64,000 nucleotides of DNA from Tubiluchus corallicola. Taxonomy: Eukaryota; Priapulida; Priapulimorpha; Priapulimorphida; Tubiluchidae. Positions 1 through 12,948 of the stretch are shown piece by piece. Location of the stretch: positions 372,001-436,000 of the forward strand of contig JAQGDQ010000014.1 in assembly GCA_030141605.1 (NCBI GenBank), written 5' to 3'. The first letter of the stretch is position 1; every line of letters starts with the position of its first letter. Under the pieces are notes generated by a model that was not told the DNA's origin, ran no database searches, and was given only the letters and a program-made list of their open reading frames with translations. A program made the position numbers and the translations under genes.

Positions 1-949
1 TTGATGCAAGAGACTAATGACAGCCTACGTAATATCCCGAAATAGAGATGATTTTGTTACGCCTGCTGACGATTCTTATATTTTTACAAGATACTGAAAT
101 TAATAGCTATTCATTATCATGTAGACAATTGCTGATTGTTATACAGATAGACTAGTTTATTACTGTTATAATTTCCCCAAAATGCTTAAAATAGACATCT
201 TGTACAGAATATGACATCATATGATCTAGAATATTGGTAATTAATTTTGTCCTTATTCATCATCTTAGTTTTCGCTCAGTTTTTGCAAGTATGTAAATAA
301 CCTCTATAGTTTGTAGTTTTGTTGATTTTCAGTAATTTTATAATTATTTTTTTTTCATAATAGTAGTTGTAGATGACGCTATTGCCAATATCCAATTAGT
401 CGCATACGTTGTATATGACTGACTGGTATGTTGCCTCCGGTACGATGTATAAATTTCTTACGTGCAATGCATTTTTACTTTATATGCATAAGTTCTTCAT
501 TGAGAAATAAAGATTTTATCTACCTACCTATCTATCTATTTTTGTCATTAACGAGTGGAATACCATTAGCAATCAGATCTTTGACTGATAAACCACATAA
601 AAATGCTATTTCAATGAAGTAGAATTTTATTTGTACCCTTCGGGTCTATTTTAAGTCTGGCTTTTATTATAAAAATGATATTATTATAATAAATGCTTAA
701 AAAACCGGTTTTGAAAGAACGTACCATTTTATTATAAAGCTAATAAGAAACCAAGGAAACTAAGGAAAATTTACCTCTTTGCTCAAAACTATGTATATTT
801 TAGCTAAATAAACTAAGGAGCTATTGAAATAAAACTTTTGCTTTATAGTTAAACTAATGTGTAAGCGTTTGTTGTTCATTGAAATCGAAGTTTGGCATAT
901 GTATAATACTAAAAACGAAGCAGAAACGAGGATATGATGATTTGACCGA

Positions 950-1010
950 GAGTTATAGCTTAATGGCGGCGTCCTCGCTTGCCCTCCACGAGGTAGACTG
1001 TTTAACTACT
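950..1010 (+). repeat. Weak tRNA-like segment
   Basis: TTATAGCTTAATGGCGGCGT looks like an A box, and CCTCG...CGAGG could pair as an anticodon stem, though its loop is 11 bases. GACTGTTTAACT is at best a decayed B box. Possibly a tRNA pseudogene or SINE head; not a functional tRNA. Confidence 0.22.
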
Positions 1011-1136
1011 GTATTATTGGTTCTTTGACCAAGCAAGCTGGTTTATCGCAGTTACGCGCGGATAATAATCGGAATTACCTTTAAAATAATATTGAATTAC
1101 TTTAAGGTGTTATCCCTAGACTATTATATGTCATGG

Positions 1137-1225
1137 TCATGATGATGATGACGACGACGACGATGATGATGAAGACAACGATGATGATGGTGATAATGGT
1201 GGCGATGATCATTATGATGATTGAA
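1137..1225. repeat. (GAT)n/(GAC)n microsatellite
   Basis: Imperfect trinucleotide run of ATG/ACG/ATGATG units. No gene is associated. Confidence 0.9.
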
Positions 1226-1822
1226 TGAGAATTCGATAGCTATTTCCAGAATGGACGAGGTATGCAGCTGGATGACTTTGAGCAGAAGTTGACCGTTTTT
1301 AGTTAAGGGGTTCTCACTGTGAATCTGGAGGATTCATTGTTATTTGTTTAAACGTCGTATGCATAATTAGTCAGTATCTGTGTAGTAATGGTTCTTATCA
1401 ATACTTATCAACATTTATGTTCAGATTGTGTTGCATCAGTTACACCATAATTAACTGATTTTCTTTAGCTGCAAATGTTATTAGTAAAACTATATAAGCA
1501 AATGCATTTTGTATGCGATGTTCCTTTATTGTTTTGACTTTGAATTACTTCAACTTGCTGGCTTATCGTGCAGTCTGCTGCTGTTATTAATGATGATAAA
1601 ACGACTTGTCCCAAGAGAACGATATTGTATTAATTAATAACGGACCGGCAGTGTGTAAATCAAAGCGATGGCTTCTCGAGTAACTGCCGTGCCCGACAAA
1701 ACAATGCAACGATGGGTCACTAAGCACAGTTTTTCAACTGATAGAAAGAGAGAGAACATTTTTTCAGCGAGCTTGATCCGGTTTATTGATATTCTGATTG
1801 TGCACCTGATTGCCATACAGCC

Positions 1823-1938
1823 TAGCTTCTTGCTGTAGCTTTTTCATATTCTTTTCACGTTCTAAGATCCTCTGACTCAAGGGAACATTTCTTCTGTTTC
1901 CTGGTTAGCTTGTTCATTTAGGCTGTTCATTATGAACG
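1823..1938 (+). repeat. Dispersed repeat family A, copy 1
   Basis: Aligns with 12,949-13,078 in the same orientation. Shared blocks are TATTCTTTTCAC, CTCAAGGGA, TTTCTTCTGTTT and TTCATTTAGG. In both places a purine-rich (AG) run lies just upstream, short here and 430 bp at the other copy, so the AG tract may be part of the element. Confidence 0.65.
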
Positions 1939-2237
1939 GTATAAACATAAAGCCCTTTGGTTATTGATAAGAATTATCCGATCACGCCCCTGGAGAATGG
2001 ATTTCGACTTGGGCAATAATGTAGTCAATTAGACACAAGCCTATTTTGTAAGCTTTTAATGTGGTTATTGACATTGGAACGTGAACATGATTTCCTGGGT
2101 CCCCGTTGCAAACAAGCTCAGCTGTGATTTTGTTGTTGTTGAGGTTATTAAGTGAATAAATAGAGTAAGAGCAAGTGTGAGCAGAGAAGAAATAAAAATT
2201 TTCATTTTACTTAACAAAAATAAGAAATGTGATAACA

Positions 2238-2363
2238 CCCATTGCTAATTGGCTACTTTATATAAAACTACGGCCCATTTTTTAGTTTTAACAATATATA
2301 TATATATTGTTAAAACTAAAAAATGGGCCGTAGTTTTATATAAAGTAGCCAATTAGCAATGGG
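2238..2363. repeat. Perfect 126-bp palindrome (63-nt arms, no spacer)
   Basis: I checked base by base that 2,238-2,300 is the exact reverse complement of 2,301-2,363. The centre is a short (TA)n run flanked by TTAGTTTTAACA and its mirror. Pairing stops at 2,237/2,364. An AT-rich (AT)n tract follows to about 2,410. It could form a cruciform or hairpin. Origin could be a fold-back MITE, a replication-template switch or an assembly/amplification artefact. Confidence 0.95.
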
Positions 2364-2639
2364 CTAATATATATATATATATATTATATTATATATAATA
2401 TATATATATTGCCATCATATTACATGGCACACATAAAAAATTAAAAATAGACTACAATAATATTTTTTTAATAAAAATATGTATAGTTTAATACACATAA
2501 AAACGTATAGAGAAGACGGAAATAAAATCACACGCTAGTTGACACATATTTCATTAATGATGCAGTCGATATCATTTGACTGTGTAGTATATATTCACGC
2601 AAATCCATCATTTCTTTTAAAACGCTAACATTATTTTTA

Positions 2640-5240
2640 ATATCAACAGGAATGTTCTTATAGTAGTAAAATATCACGTAGAGACGTCAAATTATGAGCC
2701 ACAATTTTGTCTGAGCATAAGTTTTCAGTAACATTGTTGCAAAAAGACGAAATCAGGCTACAAAGAGCAGTGTGAGCCACGTGACTAATCACTGGCACAT
2801 GATGATTTAAAACACTGTTTGTAAATTTGCCGAATTTTAATTTATAAATGATTTCTGAAGGAAGCAATCAGAAAGAAGAGTAATGATATTACAATATGTT
2901 CCAGGAGATAAGCGCCACATCATTCGAAAAGCATTTCTCCATGCAGCAAAGAATTTAGCAACACAGTGACTAGGCAGGTTCCAAAAGTGTACGCCATAAA
3001 AACTACAACAGTATTGTTTAAACAATTTACATTGTAAGTCAGGATGAATTTGACCAAAACCAGTATTAAGAATATTAAAATTTTCCCAAAATTTTGTTAT
3101 AGCAAAGGAAGTCACACTATCATCATCAGTTGTACTTAAATTATGACCAAAATGTACAACACCGTCAATGTTTGTTAGAAAAACGCGGCTTACAAAAAAA
3201 TTGGCGTTTCATGGTAACACAAATGCGGCCAGTAAAGGTCATAAACTTACCTTTTTCACCGTTAAATACAACATCATGGTCAGTAGCATATTTTTCACAT
3301 TTTACAACAATTAGCTTTAACCCTTTCAAAGAAGGGGCTAAAAATGAGATCATCTGTATATCCCAAACAAACTGTATAATAATATCCAAAATGGCAACCA
3401 ACGTCACTTTTTAAGTCTGTCAAATAAGCCATCAATGTACAGTGCAAATAAAACAGTCGAAAGGACTCCACCTTGCTTCACGCCATTTTTATACAAAATT
3501 TATCATTTAATTCACTGCCCCATTTGACCTGTAAAGTTTGATTAGTGTACATATATAACATAAACCGTACCACAGTAGGGACATACTTTTGTAAATGAGT
3601 TTTCTAAACAACTTACAATAATTTACTCGATTGAATGCTTTGGCTGCATCCAGTAACAGAGTGTACACATTACTTCTTTTACAATTATAATAGTTTATGG
3701 TTTCAGACATAACAAACGTACACTGAGACTTAAGCCTTAAAACCGAATTGCAGTTCAGAATTATTTAATGCAGCATTTTCCTTATCCAAAAAACGATCAA
3801 ATCAAATATTTTACCAATTACACTAGTGAGTGCAATTGGTCTGTAATTATGAGAACGTGAAAGTAATTTGCTTTTTCCTTTGGGAATAGGTAACACGGCC
3901 CGCACATCATACTATCTAGAGTAACACCATGATAATCTTAATTTTAAATACACAAACAACAAATTCTTCCCGTATATTATCTGATCAGAATTTAGGCCTT
4001 CCTCTCTAATTTACTTTGCTTAAGCTTACGTACACACTTGATCACGTCATCAGCACTAATTCTATATACTTCTTCTTCTCAGCTTTTCCCTATGCGGGGT
4101 CGCCGTTGTGAATAAGTTTTCTCCATGCATTCCTGTTGTTGACCATCTCTTCATTTATGTTCTTCTCTCTAAGGTCTCCGTTTATGCATTCAAACCATCT
4201 CAGCTTGGGTCGTCCTCTTTTTCTATTTCTATATACATTACTAGTATATTGCTCAGCTAATTGTCTTATGATTTCTGATTTCATCTTTTCCATTTCAGTA
4301 TCATTATATGGGACACAGTTACATGATTTTTTATATTTGTAACTAAACACCTTCACAATTTCATCGTCACCACTACAGCCGTCAATAGATGCAGGAGAAG
4401 CACGGTTCCGACCTTTAATCTTTTTTACCTCTCTACATAAATCACGTTGCCTATTACTAGCAATAGCTTCAACCATTTTTTGCATTTTTATTTTTTACCA
4501 TCTTTTCGTATTCTTTTTACTGCTCTACGGTATCTTGCAGGGCTGATACGATCTGACCGTCATGTGGTTGACCGCATGACTTCCATTGGTTATTCCACAT
4601 TAAAAATTCACTTCGTAAATGTTCAACATAATCAGACCAACCGGGTACATTGTTAGTCTCAGACACATTGTTGGACCCTGAGCCAGTCTTGGGAATACAT
4701 TCATATGCGTCAATGCAAGCATTAATTACATCACTATATAGAGCACGTAAATCGGTTAAATGTGCTGAACAATGAATATTGCTATATTGTAATATCGCTT
4801 TATCATACACATTTTTTAAGATTGATATTTAATCTACATTATCATTATTAGTTGCTTTACACCAAGCCACTTTAGGAACATAGGTTCTTTCCTTTAAATC
4901 AAAGTGAGTGGTTCAAATTAATCTAAATATCAATACTGACAGGAACGTGGTCCGAATGTATATTATTGTCTATTACAGTACAAGATTTTACGTTTTCTGG
5001 TAAATCACTCGACCTCAAAACATCATCAATTCTAGACATAGGACCATTGTATGTATATGGAACACTGGCATGTTCAATGCCAAAGACTTCCACGTATTCA
5101 GCATCATTATCATCCTGATAATAGAAATCGTATGGCATATAAGCGTTGATCACTAGTATTGCAAAATATCCGCGTCCCTCATTATGGTCTTGATAAAATC
5201 AAACTTCGGACCCGATGCCCTAAAATCTTTACAATTAAAA
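2640..5240 (-). pseudogene. Decayed L2/CR1-like LINE retrotransposon
   Basis: Minus-strand pieces appear in the order of a LINE ORF2. At 5,153-4,923 is the C-terminal part of an APE-type endonuclease (MSRIDDVLRSSDL, then HSDHVPVSI). At 4,810-4,345 is the linker. At 3,905-3,800 is the RT fingers motif (LPIPKGKSKLL, then NYRPIALTSVIGKIFD). At 3,710-3,600 is the RT motif LLDAAKAFNRVNY. At about 3,350 is a YTDD catalytic box, out of frame with the LAPSLKGLK that follows. At 3,115-2,660 is the C-terminal region (LFKQYC.SFYG, then AWRNAFR.MWRL). Frameshifts and stops separate the pieces, so it is inactive. The 5' part of the endonuclease is missing. Clade placement is from the C-terminal motif and is approximate. 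Confidence 0.85.
4070..4260 (-). mobile_element. 3' tail of a second LINE, inserted in the first
   Basis: On the minus strand, KRGRPKLRWFECINGDL followed by NRNAWRKLIHNGDPA is the typical extreme C-terminus of a non-LTR polymerase of another type (GRPKxRW...DL...R..WR). It is followed by a short GAAGAAGAAG-type tail near 4,070-4,080, as left by 3'-primed insertion. It interrupts the linker-to-RT order of the surrounding LINE, and by chance the 131-codon frame at 4,485-4,090 reads through the junction. Confidence 0.65.
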
Positions 5241-5244
5241 ATTT

Positions 5245-6005
5245 TAAGAATTTGTCAACGGCCATGTTAAAATAAATTAAAATTAAAGTTGACTACCAGC
5301 GGACTTGTCTTCGTTACTCATTGATTCCTTGTTATTGGACGAATTACTATCAAACCATCTTTCTTCTCAGCTCTATGCCATCAACGAATACAGATATCAC
5401 CTGGCGAGAATTGTGGGTCCGTGATCTTTGCAGTATCCCCTATTGAAACGGAAACATTGAAAGAGTTAAACTTCGACAAATCATGACTTTTCTTTTTTGA
5501 AATTTGATGCACATTCACATTTTAATTTTCAAATTAAGCAGCCATTTTCGCCCTGCAGTTTTTACTCAGAGCTAAAATACTACGCAACAGCAATTAAGTT
5601 AATTAAAATGGCGTAACTGCGTTGTTTTCATGGCTGCGTGACAAAGATTAAAGAGTAAGTGTAACTTAGAATTCACTTGTCGATTAAGACGGTTAGTAAT
5701 TTTAAATTAATATTAATTAGGTAATAAACTACGTTGGTTTAAATAATAGACACTATAGAACAGACAAGTCTGATAATTAGGTCTGCGCAGTTTGCTTATA
5801 GTGTCCAAAAGAATGTCAATTTATTTACATTACAATTTGCAGTTACATGCTTAACGTTAGTTATAGTGCACCTGGCACCGAAATGACTTGTACTAAAGGT
5901 ATTTCGAGACAGATTTTCATTTTCTTTTTCTCGAATTCCTATTAAAGAACGAATTATGCACGAATTATTGGTTGCTATACATAACGGCATATTCTTATAT
6001 TATAT
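5245..6005. other. No gene seen
   Basis: AT-rich unique sequence just upstream (in the sense of the LINE) of the endonuclease end. The first 100 bases may be LINE remnants. Nothing else recognised. Confidence 0.5.
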
Positions 6006-6009
6006 TGCT

Positions 6010-6120
6010 TCTTACTAGATGTATATTCTTATTGCTACATTGATCATGTACAATATCACTTTGGTTGATAGTATTGATATTCTCATAGTATGGGTTCTCA
6101 CGTTCCCATACTAAATTAGT

Positions 6121-6163
<43 letters not shown>

Positions 6164-6570
6164 CACTAATTCGGTTGATTAGCCCTAATATTATATTGTA
6201 TGGAGTACGTTTTAATACTACATTGGTTTATGTGCATCCTTATATTACATCGGTTGACGTACATTCTCACACTACATTGGTTGATGGATATTATCATACT
6301 TCACTGGCTGATATACGTTCTCATGCTAAACTGGTTGACATACATTTTCACATTGTGTTGGCTGATGTACATCCACACACTATGTTGCATTGTGCATTGC
6401 ATTTCTCAATTTCTTATACTGCATTGGTTGTTGCACATTATCATACTACAGTGGTTGACGTGCATTCTCACATAGCATTGAATCTTCATTCACATTCTCG
6501 TACTTATTGGTTGATATATCTTTTCATACCATATTCTGCTGATGCAAACTCTCATATTATGTAGCATGCA
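6010..6570 (+). repeat. Degenerate 27-bp minisatellite
   Basis: The unit is about GGTTGATGTACATTCTCATA plus CTACATT, 27 bp. Clear consecutive units start near 6,250 and follow each other with GG(T/C)TGA spacing; more decayed ones flank an (AT)19 run at 6,123-6,161. As 27 is a multiple of three, one frame (6,175-6,564) stays open with a 9-residue His-rich period (VDVHSHTTL-type). I read this as a by-product, not a gene. Confidence 0.8.
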
Positions 6571-6574
6571 CATT

Positions 6575-9500
6575 TTCACCAATGTCACTTTATTAATCAA
6601 AGTTGTATTCTTTTACGTAAGGAAAATATAGTGAAACGTACGGACTGCTTTGTTTAGTTTTTAATAACTAATTTCATTGATATGTGGAAAAATTATAATA
6701 ATTAGATTAATAAATATAACACCGACTCATGTTTCCCAGATGGCAAAGAAGAGATAGCCAGCTATTTGATTTAGATACAAATAATATAAATCAGGGAGTC
6801 CAGTGTTACCTACTGAACATTCGCGTGCCTCTGCACTTATTAATTTTCACTAATTACTGCCAAAAGAGTTATCAGACATGGCTTGTGACACATTCTAGTG
6901 GACGTGCATCGTTGAAACCTAGCTTTCTGTTGTACTATTAACAGCATTAATAATGCAGGCTGAGAAAATGATCAATATGGCATAGGTCTGCTGGCTTGCA
7001 ATGTAAACCAGTGATGTGCTTGCTGCTCATTATAATACTCCTAATCTGAATCTGTTTTGATTATAGTGTTTGTCGTACAGCAGCGGTTGCAGAGATTTTA
7101 GCAAGCAGATCATAATGTTCAGGATCTTCGGTGGCTTGTCTCTATTCATTCATTAGGGTCGAGAACCGAGGCATTTTAGTCACCTGTTATAATGAGAGAA
7201 ATGGTTTAAATATTCATTTTGCAAAAGTACTAATTACTTTGATGCGGTAAAGTAAGTGTGTAGAATATTGTTCTGATCTGTGTCAGGTTACCAGAAATGT
7301 ATTTCCTGGATTTTTTAAGCTGTAAGCGAGGATAATGACGCGAAATTCTACGTCAGCGACAGTTTTTTAATTCTGCCTTAAACCCTTGCTGAGAACTAAA
7401 TACGATACCCGCCTGGAAGGTAATAGTTTTCGTTACTTCACGCAGTGATTTAAATTTCGTGTGAAATATCGAAATTCCCTCGGACCGAAAGCCTATTAGA
7501 CGTGATCAATCAAAATTCTTCCTGCGATTGTTTGCTTTTTGGCAGGGTTCTCATTTTTCCTGGCTGAATACAGTGGTGAAATTACACACAATAGCAATTC
7601 CACCTTTCCGGGGAAATTGTTTCGCGAAGCCACTGAAAGCCCAAACGAGGGTTAACAGAGTACACGGCAAGGCGTCACGTTCAGTCCCTTACTGTTTGAT
7701 TATTATATCTGGACTTTCTTCTATTGAGCAATAGCTCTCATGTGTGTTTTAATCTCATGATTGCCATTCCACGGGTGCTTTTAGCTGACAAGATTATGAT
7801 AATGTGAACTGATGACACAATGTCGTTTCTTGTTATTCATCGGGTTAACGTGACTCTGATTGCGCTGGCATCTAGAGTCAATAGCGTACTATGTGGTCAA
7901 TACTGTGGGGCCAAGCGCTCTATCAGCTTACTTATCGACAGCAACGCAAGCCGATATTCGCTGAATTAGACTACCCAACGATCAATTTGCAAAATCAACT
8001 TTTTTCGTTGCTGCAAGACGCATCGTTTTGATGACAAGCTCGTATCACGTTATGCGTTTTATTAAAATGCGCGCGCCCGCAGTTCACCCTGCAATGTAAT
8101 TGGGTTAAATAGAGGAAGTTGGCAAATAAGTGTAAAGCATGAACAGCAAACACAGAGAAAGATTTTGTGTGAATAAAACAAAATTAAATACCGAAAACAC
8201 ATTTAACTGAATAGTGGTGTAACAGTTGTTTCAGAAGTCTGTGAAAGATGATTTTTCCATTCACTGTCAAAATTTATTTTCTTTTGAACGTATCATGTTA
8301 ATATTGCAGTGTGCCCAGGACAATTTCAATCATAAAATTGATAATTTTTGTTAAACATAATAAACAATCTAGATTCATAATTTTGTACTGAAAGAAGTAA
8401 GTTGTGTGAATGGTTGAAGCACAGTTAAATCAATTTCCAATGAATTTATCAATCTATGAATGTACAAATAAATTTTAGTCTATTTTTATGGTTGTATGAT
8501 GGATACACCAGCCTATATCAACTTACAACACTTAGTGAAAGACTGGTATATACTATAATTGCCCAACATTAAGTTTTGCCTTTCTCGTTACTAAATTCGT
8601 TTTTCGATTTACCTAGAATTTCGATCTGTTGGATATTAATTTTGCTCGACAATTTATGATGTTTTTGCAGCAGGTTTCAGCAGAATTTGCATTAACTTAA
8701 GTGCACAAAACCAGTCTGGTACTGCAGCTATGATGACCGTGATACGCTAAAAATGTTTGCTACACAGATCGTAATTTTAGCCAGATATTATCGAAATTTA
8801 ACACGTTTTATGGGTTTAACCATTCAAACATTGTCGTTTAATAAACAGTTTCATCTCGGCATGTAATCATGGCATGAATGTAGACTGTATAATATATTCC
8901 ACGCGATCCCCAAGTCTAGTATATTGCTTGTTATAAAATGTTATTGCAGGCTGATGCGACGAGGTTTTTGATGAAGATTATGTTACGCCAGAAATGCAGC
9001 TGTGACATGAAGGAGACCTTCAGGGCGATGATACGATTTCATGCCTACACAACGTTTGCTTACAGATTTGTGGTGTGAATAAAAACTATAATGGATGACG
9101 CAAGTTGTTTTAAAATAATGCAGAAGTCTTGTACAAAGCATTTAATGTAATTTGTGTGCCGTTGTTGTAATTTAGGAGTCCTATTAGGTAAGAGTTCTAG
9201 TCTCACACTCAGATTGGAAGTCATTTAATAAGTGAATATATTTAAAACAATAAGATCTCGATTCGATGAGGTAGTCGATTCGAGTAGATTCGATGCTGAT
9301 TTGTGACATTTTGTAGCTGTTTTATTCCTGCCTCAGATAATTAATTATACAGAAAAAACTGTGAATAAATTGCATCCTTGAGCCACATTTTTGCTATTCA
9401 TGAATATTTTGCATATCTTTTAATGGCAGCTGAGCTTAATCATGATCATGAACTTATTGTCACGCAGGTGTTTCGCACAGAAGCAAATGAAGTCTCAATT

Positions 9501-10365
9501 TAAAGACCCTTAGTTCAGGTTACCTATGACATATTGTAGCAGTTTTTGTGCTTTTTTTCTGAGGTCATCATCCATTATTTAACAAGTTAAGCGAGTTCAC
9601 TTATTGCTGCATCCTAACACCTTACGCCTTTGTTTGCATTTTTGGAAGAAAGAGCCTTTGGTGATGTCCGACTTCCATAATGATCAATAAATTCTTGTGA
9701 AGTTCATTTGTCATATTTCAATCTTTGATCTCAGATTGTACTTCAGATAATCTGTGTCACTTAGACTTTTAGACCTTTTAGTGCATACATAGGATTGCAT
9801 CCATTTAGTGTACTTTGACTTTGAACTTAGTCAGGCTCGTGAACAACATTTAAAATTAAACTTTGTTTGCTTTACTTCAGTCATACATCTTTATACCAGC
9901 GTCATGTTGCCTTTAATGGAATTGACAACTTTAGGTCGCGTTTTTTCATTTACCATTACCGTCACGTTACCGTCGAAGATAGAGGTTAAGAATAATAGCT
10001 TATGAGCCTCTCCGCTCTTCCTTTACTTCATGGTAGTAAGAACACATGTTGCCACACTGCGATCATGAAGAGTGGCATAAGACTTCCTGATGCCATTGTG
10101 GAAACCTAGGTTCTATAATTGTATTCTTCTGGATTATATTTCCAATGTTTATCAAGCCGAAGCTTGAATTGGGCAGGATCAGAGGATTGAACTAATTAAA
10201 TTTGTTCGCTTTAATTAAAATGCATCTCGAAATGCTGTAGTATGATAATGTGGGCAAAAATTACGATACGCTTTAATGATTATTTCAACTTTGACGTCTC
10301 AAAACCACAATTTTTTGTGTTGCTGTTGAATATCAAACGTCACAGATGTTTTCAAAACATGCTAC
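6575..10365. other. No gene seen (3.8 kb)
   Basis: Unique AT-rich DNA with a few GC-richer patches (7,500-8,100 and 8,950-9,060). Frames are short (under 71 codons) and of non-coding composition. 9,255-9,295 has three GATTCGA words. Confidence 0.5.
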
Positions 10366-10369
10366 TTCA

Positions 10370-10895
10370 GCACAGCATTGGGTGCAACTCAGCAGAGCAC
10401 ATTGAGCACAATGCAATACAGTCAGACAAAGCACAGTGTAGCACAGCCTAGCATGCACAACTCAGCCTGACAAAGTACATCACATCCCAACACACGCAGC
10501 ACAGCCAGACAAACACAACACAGTCCAACACACAGCAGCACAGCCCGAGAAACAGGACAGGGCAGCGTAGCAGACACATCACAGTCTGACAAAGCACAGT
10601 ACAGCCCAATACACGCAGCACAGCCGGACAAACATAGCGCAGCCCAACACACAACACAGCATGACAAACACAACGCAGACCAACACACAGCTAGACAAAC
10701 GCAGCACAGCACAGTCTGACAAAGCATATCACAGTACAGCGTAGCAGACGCAGCATAGCCTGACAAAACAACGCAGCCAGACAAACACAGCACAGCACAG
10801 CGTAGCAGACACAATACAGCCCGACAAAGCACAGCACAACCGAACACACGCAACACAGCCAGAAAACAACACATCCCAGCACACAACAGCACAGC
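10370..10895. repeat. 39-bp minisatellite (CAGCACAGCC-ACAAACAC type)
   Basis: Successive units such as CAGCCAGACAAACACAACAC... are exactly 39 bp where counted (four of four), with substitutions and some shortened units. The period is a multiple of three, so frames stay open on the minus strand with 13-residue Cys/Leu/Val-rich repeats (VLCCVCLAV-like); these are not credible proteins. Confidence 0.8.
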
Positions 10896-10940
10896 GCAAC
10901 TTATAAAATAGAGTCTTGTAAAGCGTAATTTAGCATAAAA

Positions 10941-11050
10941 CATCACAGTACAACACAGCACAGTACAAAACAATGCAACGCAAGTTCATACGTGACATCA
11001 CAGTACAACACTGCACAGTACAATACAATGCAACGCAAGTTCATACATGA
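10941..11050. repeat. 55-bp tandem duplication
   Basis: 10,941-10,995 is repeated at 10,996-11,050 with only a few substitutions. The unit starts CATCACAGTACAACAC and ends CAAGTTCATAC(G/A)TGA. It adjoins the 39-bp minisatellite and shares its CACAG composition. Confidence 0.9.
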
Positions 11051-11421
11051 CAAACCTTAAACCACTTAATTCAGGCCAGACGCACAAGGTGACAACATTT
11101 TTATTACATTTACACATTCTTAGCTTGTTTAATACCCCAACCACAGAGCTAGTACCAGCAGTGTTTTATGTTTCGTGTTTCAGTGAACAGGAACTGTTAA
11201 CATGATGTGTGGCAAATGTAACGCTGGTCTGTCTGGCTTCCAGTACCCAGATCAGGATGTAGATTTCTGTAAAATCGATATTAAGGGTTCTAATGGTTAT
11301 TGACAATAAACTGTGAATGCATGGTAAATAGTCATAAAGTAAAATAACGACAACTCGTGCGCGCCGCGAAAAAATTCGTTAATTTGATCATATAGTGTTC
11401 AACCCTTTAATCAATGGAAAT

Positions 11422-11640
11422 AAGTAAGTAAGCAACCAGACAAGCAAGCAAGCGAATGGACAGGCAAGTAAGTAAGAAAGCAAGCAAATAAATAAATAGA
11501 TAGATAGATAGAGAAATAAGCAAATAAGTAAGTAACTAAGTAAGTAAGTGAGTGAGTAAGCAAACAAGCAGGTAACTAAATAAATAAATAAATGAATACC
11601 TGCATAAATAAATAAATAAATAACTAAATATTTAAATTAG
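11422..11640. repeat. Compound tetranucleotide array
   Basis: AAGT, AAGC, GATA, AATA and GTGA runs follow each other with the 4-bp phase roughly kept. It looks like one ancient tetranucleotide array that drifted into several motifs. Confidence 0.9.
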
Positions 11641-11675
11641 TAAATGCATTGGCAATTTCAAGTCGGGCTTCGAGA

Positions 11676-11712
11676 ATGGCTGACCATATGGGGCTAATAA
11701 TGTACCAGGAAG
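11676..11712 (+). other. Candidate first coding exon with an exact splice donor
   Basis: An ATG in fair context (gagaATGGC) opens 12 codons (MADHMGLIMYQE) plus one base, ending at AAG/GTGAGT, a donor matching the consensus at every GT-side position. This resembles a short initiating exon with a phase-1 intron. I do not recognise the peptide and see no partner exon, so it may be chance. Confidence 0.22.
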
Positions 11713-12487
11713 GTGAGTACCTCGTTTTTTGTTTTTTGTTACCTCGTTTGAGAGCTGGTCGAGAGTGCAAGGCGTAAGTGTATCATTAGGTTCATATAGT
11801 TTGGTTCTAAACTAACCTGGGTTTTCCCGCCTAAGGGTTAAATGAAATAAATCCGTATCTAATATCTTTATTAAGGAAATGAGCTGGCAAAAATATTTTG
11901 CGAACTGTAAAGAATGCTGATACGATCTCCGATCGAAGTTTTCTGAATAACTAAAACGTACAAAATTTATGCAGAAAAACTGGTTGATATGCAGATAGCA
12001 ATTATCACAGCAAGAAATAGCTAGAAGGTCTTACCAAGTTAAAACTATCAAAACTTCACATATTCACGTAACATCAAAGACACTGTCCCTTACCGAGTTT
12101 CAAAAATCACGTGTCTAAATTCTTAATCAACTTTTAATTAAAATTAAATTTGACACTCATCATGTCCATAGTTTTGCGAATTCTTGTTCTCTCGCCTGTG
12201 GGGATTTCTTGACAGTAATTAAATTTCGATGATTACAATTATTATTATTATTATTATCTTCGTCTTGGTAAATGAAATTTTCTGAAAATGGAGGCGTAAT
12301 TAAATATACCTAATGTCTTTACATTGTTTGTGCTGTATGGGGCAGGTTTAATCGGCTCATAAATTTAATTATTTTTATTCCTCTATGCGGCACATACATT
12401 GAGCTTAATTGTCCTTGTACCATGTCTTTTGTTGCTTCTTCTCAGTTGCCTTCTCCAAGAAAGAATGAGAAGTAGGAAAGAGAAGAA

Positions 12488-12925
<438 letters not shown>

Positions 12926-12948
12926 TGAATTGAACTGACAGTTTTATA

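Noticed and set aside
950-1010. Functional tRNA gene
   Set aside because: The anticodon loop would be 11 bases and the B box is not recognisable.
10422-10973. 183-codon Cys/Leu-rich minus-strand frame resembling a membrane or Cys-rich peptide
   Set aside because: It reads the 39-bp minisatellite; repeated CAGCACA gives LCCA-type peptides in any open frame.
11422-11640. CRISPR-like regular repeats
   Set aside because: The unit is 4 bp without spacers and the DNA is eukaryotic; no CRISPR array is present anywhere in the window.
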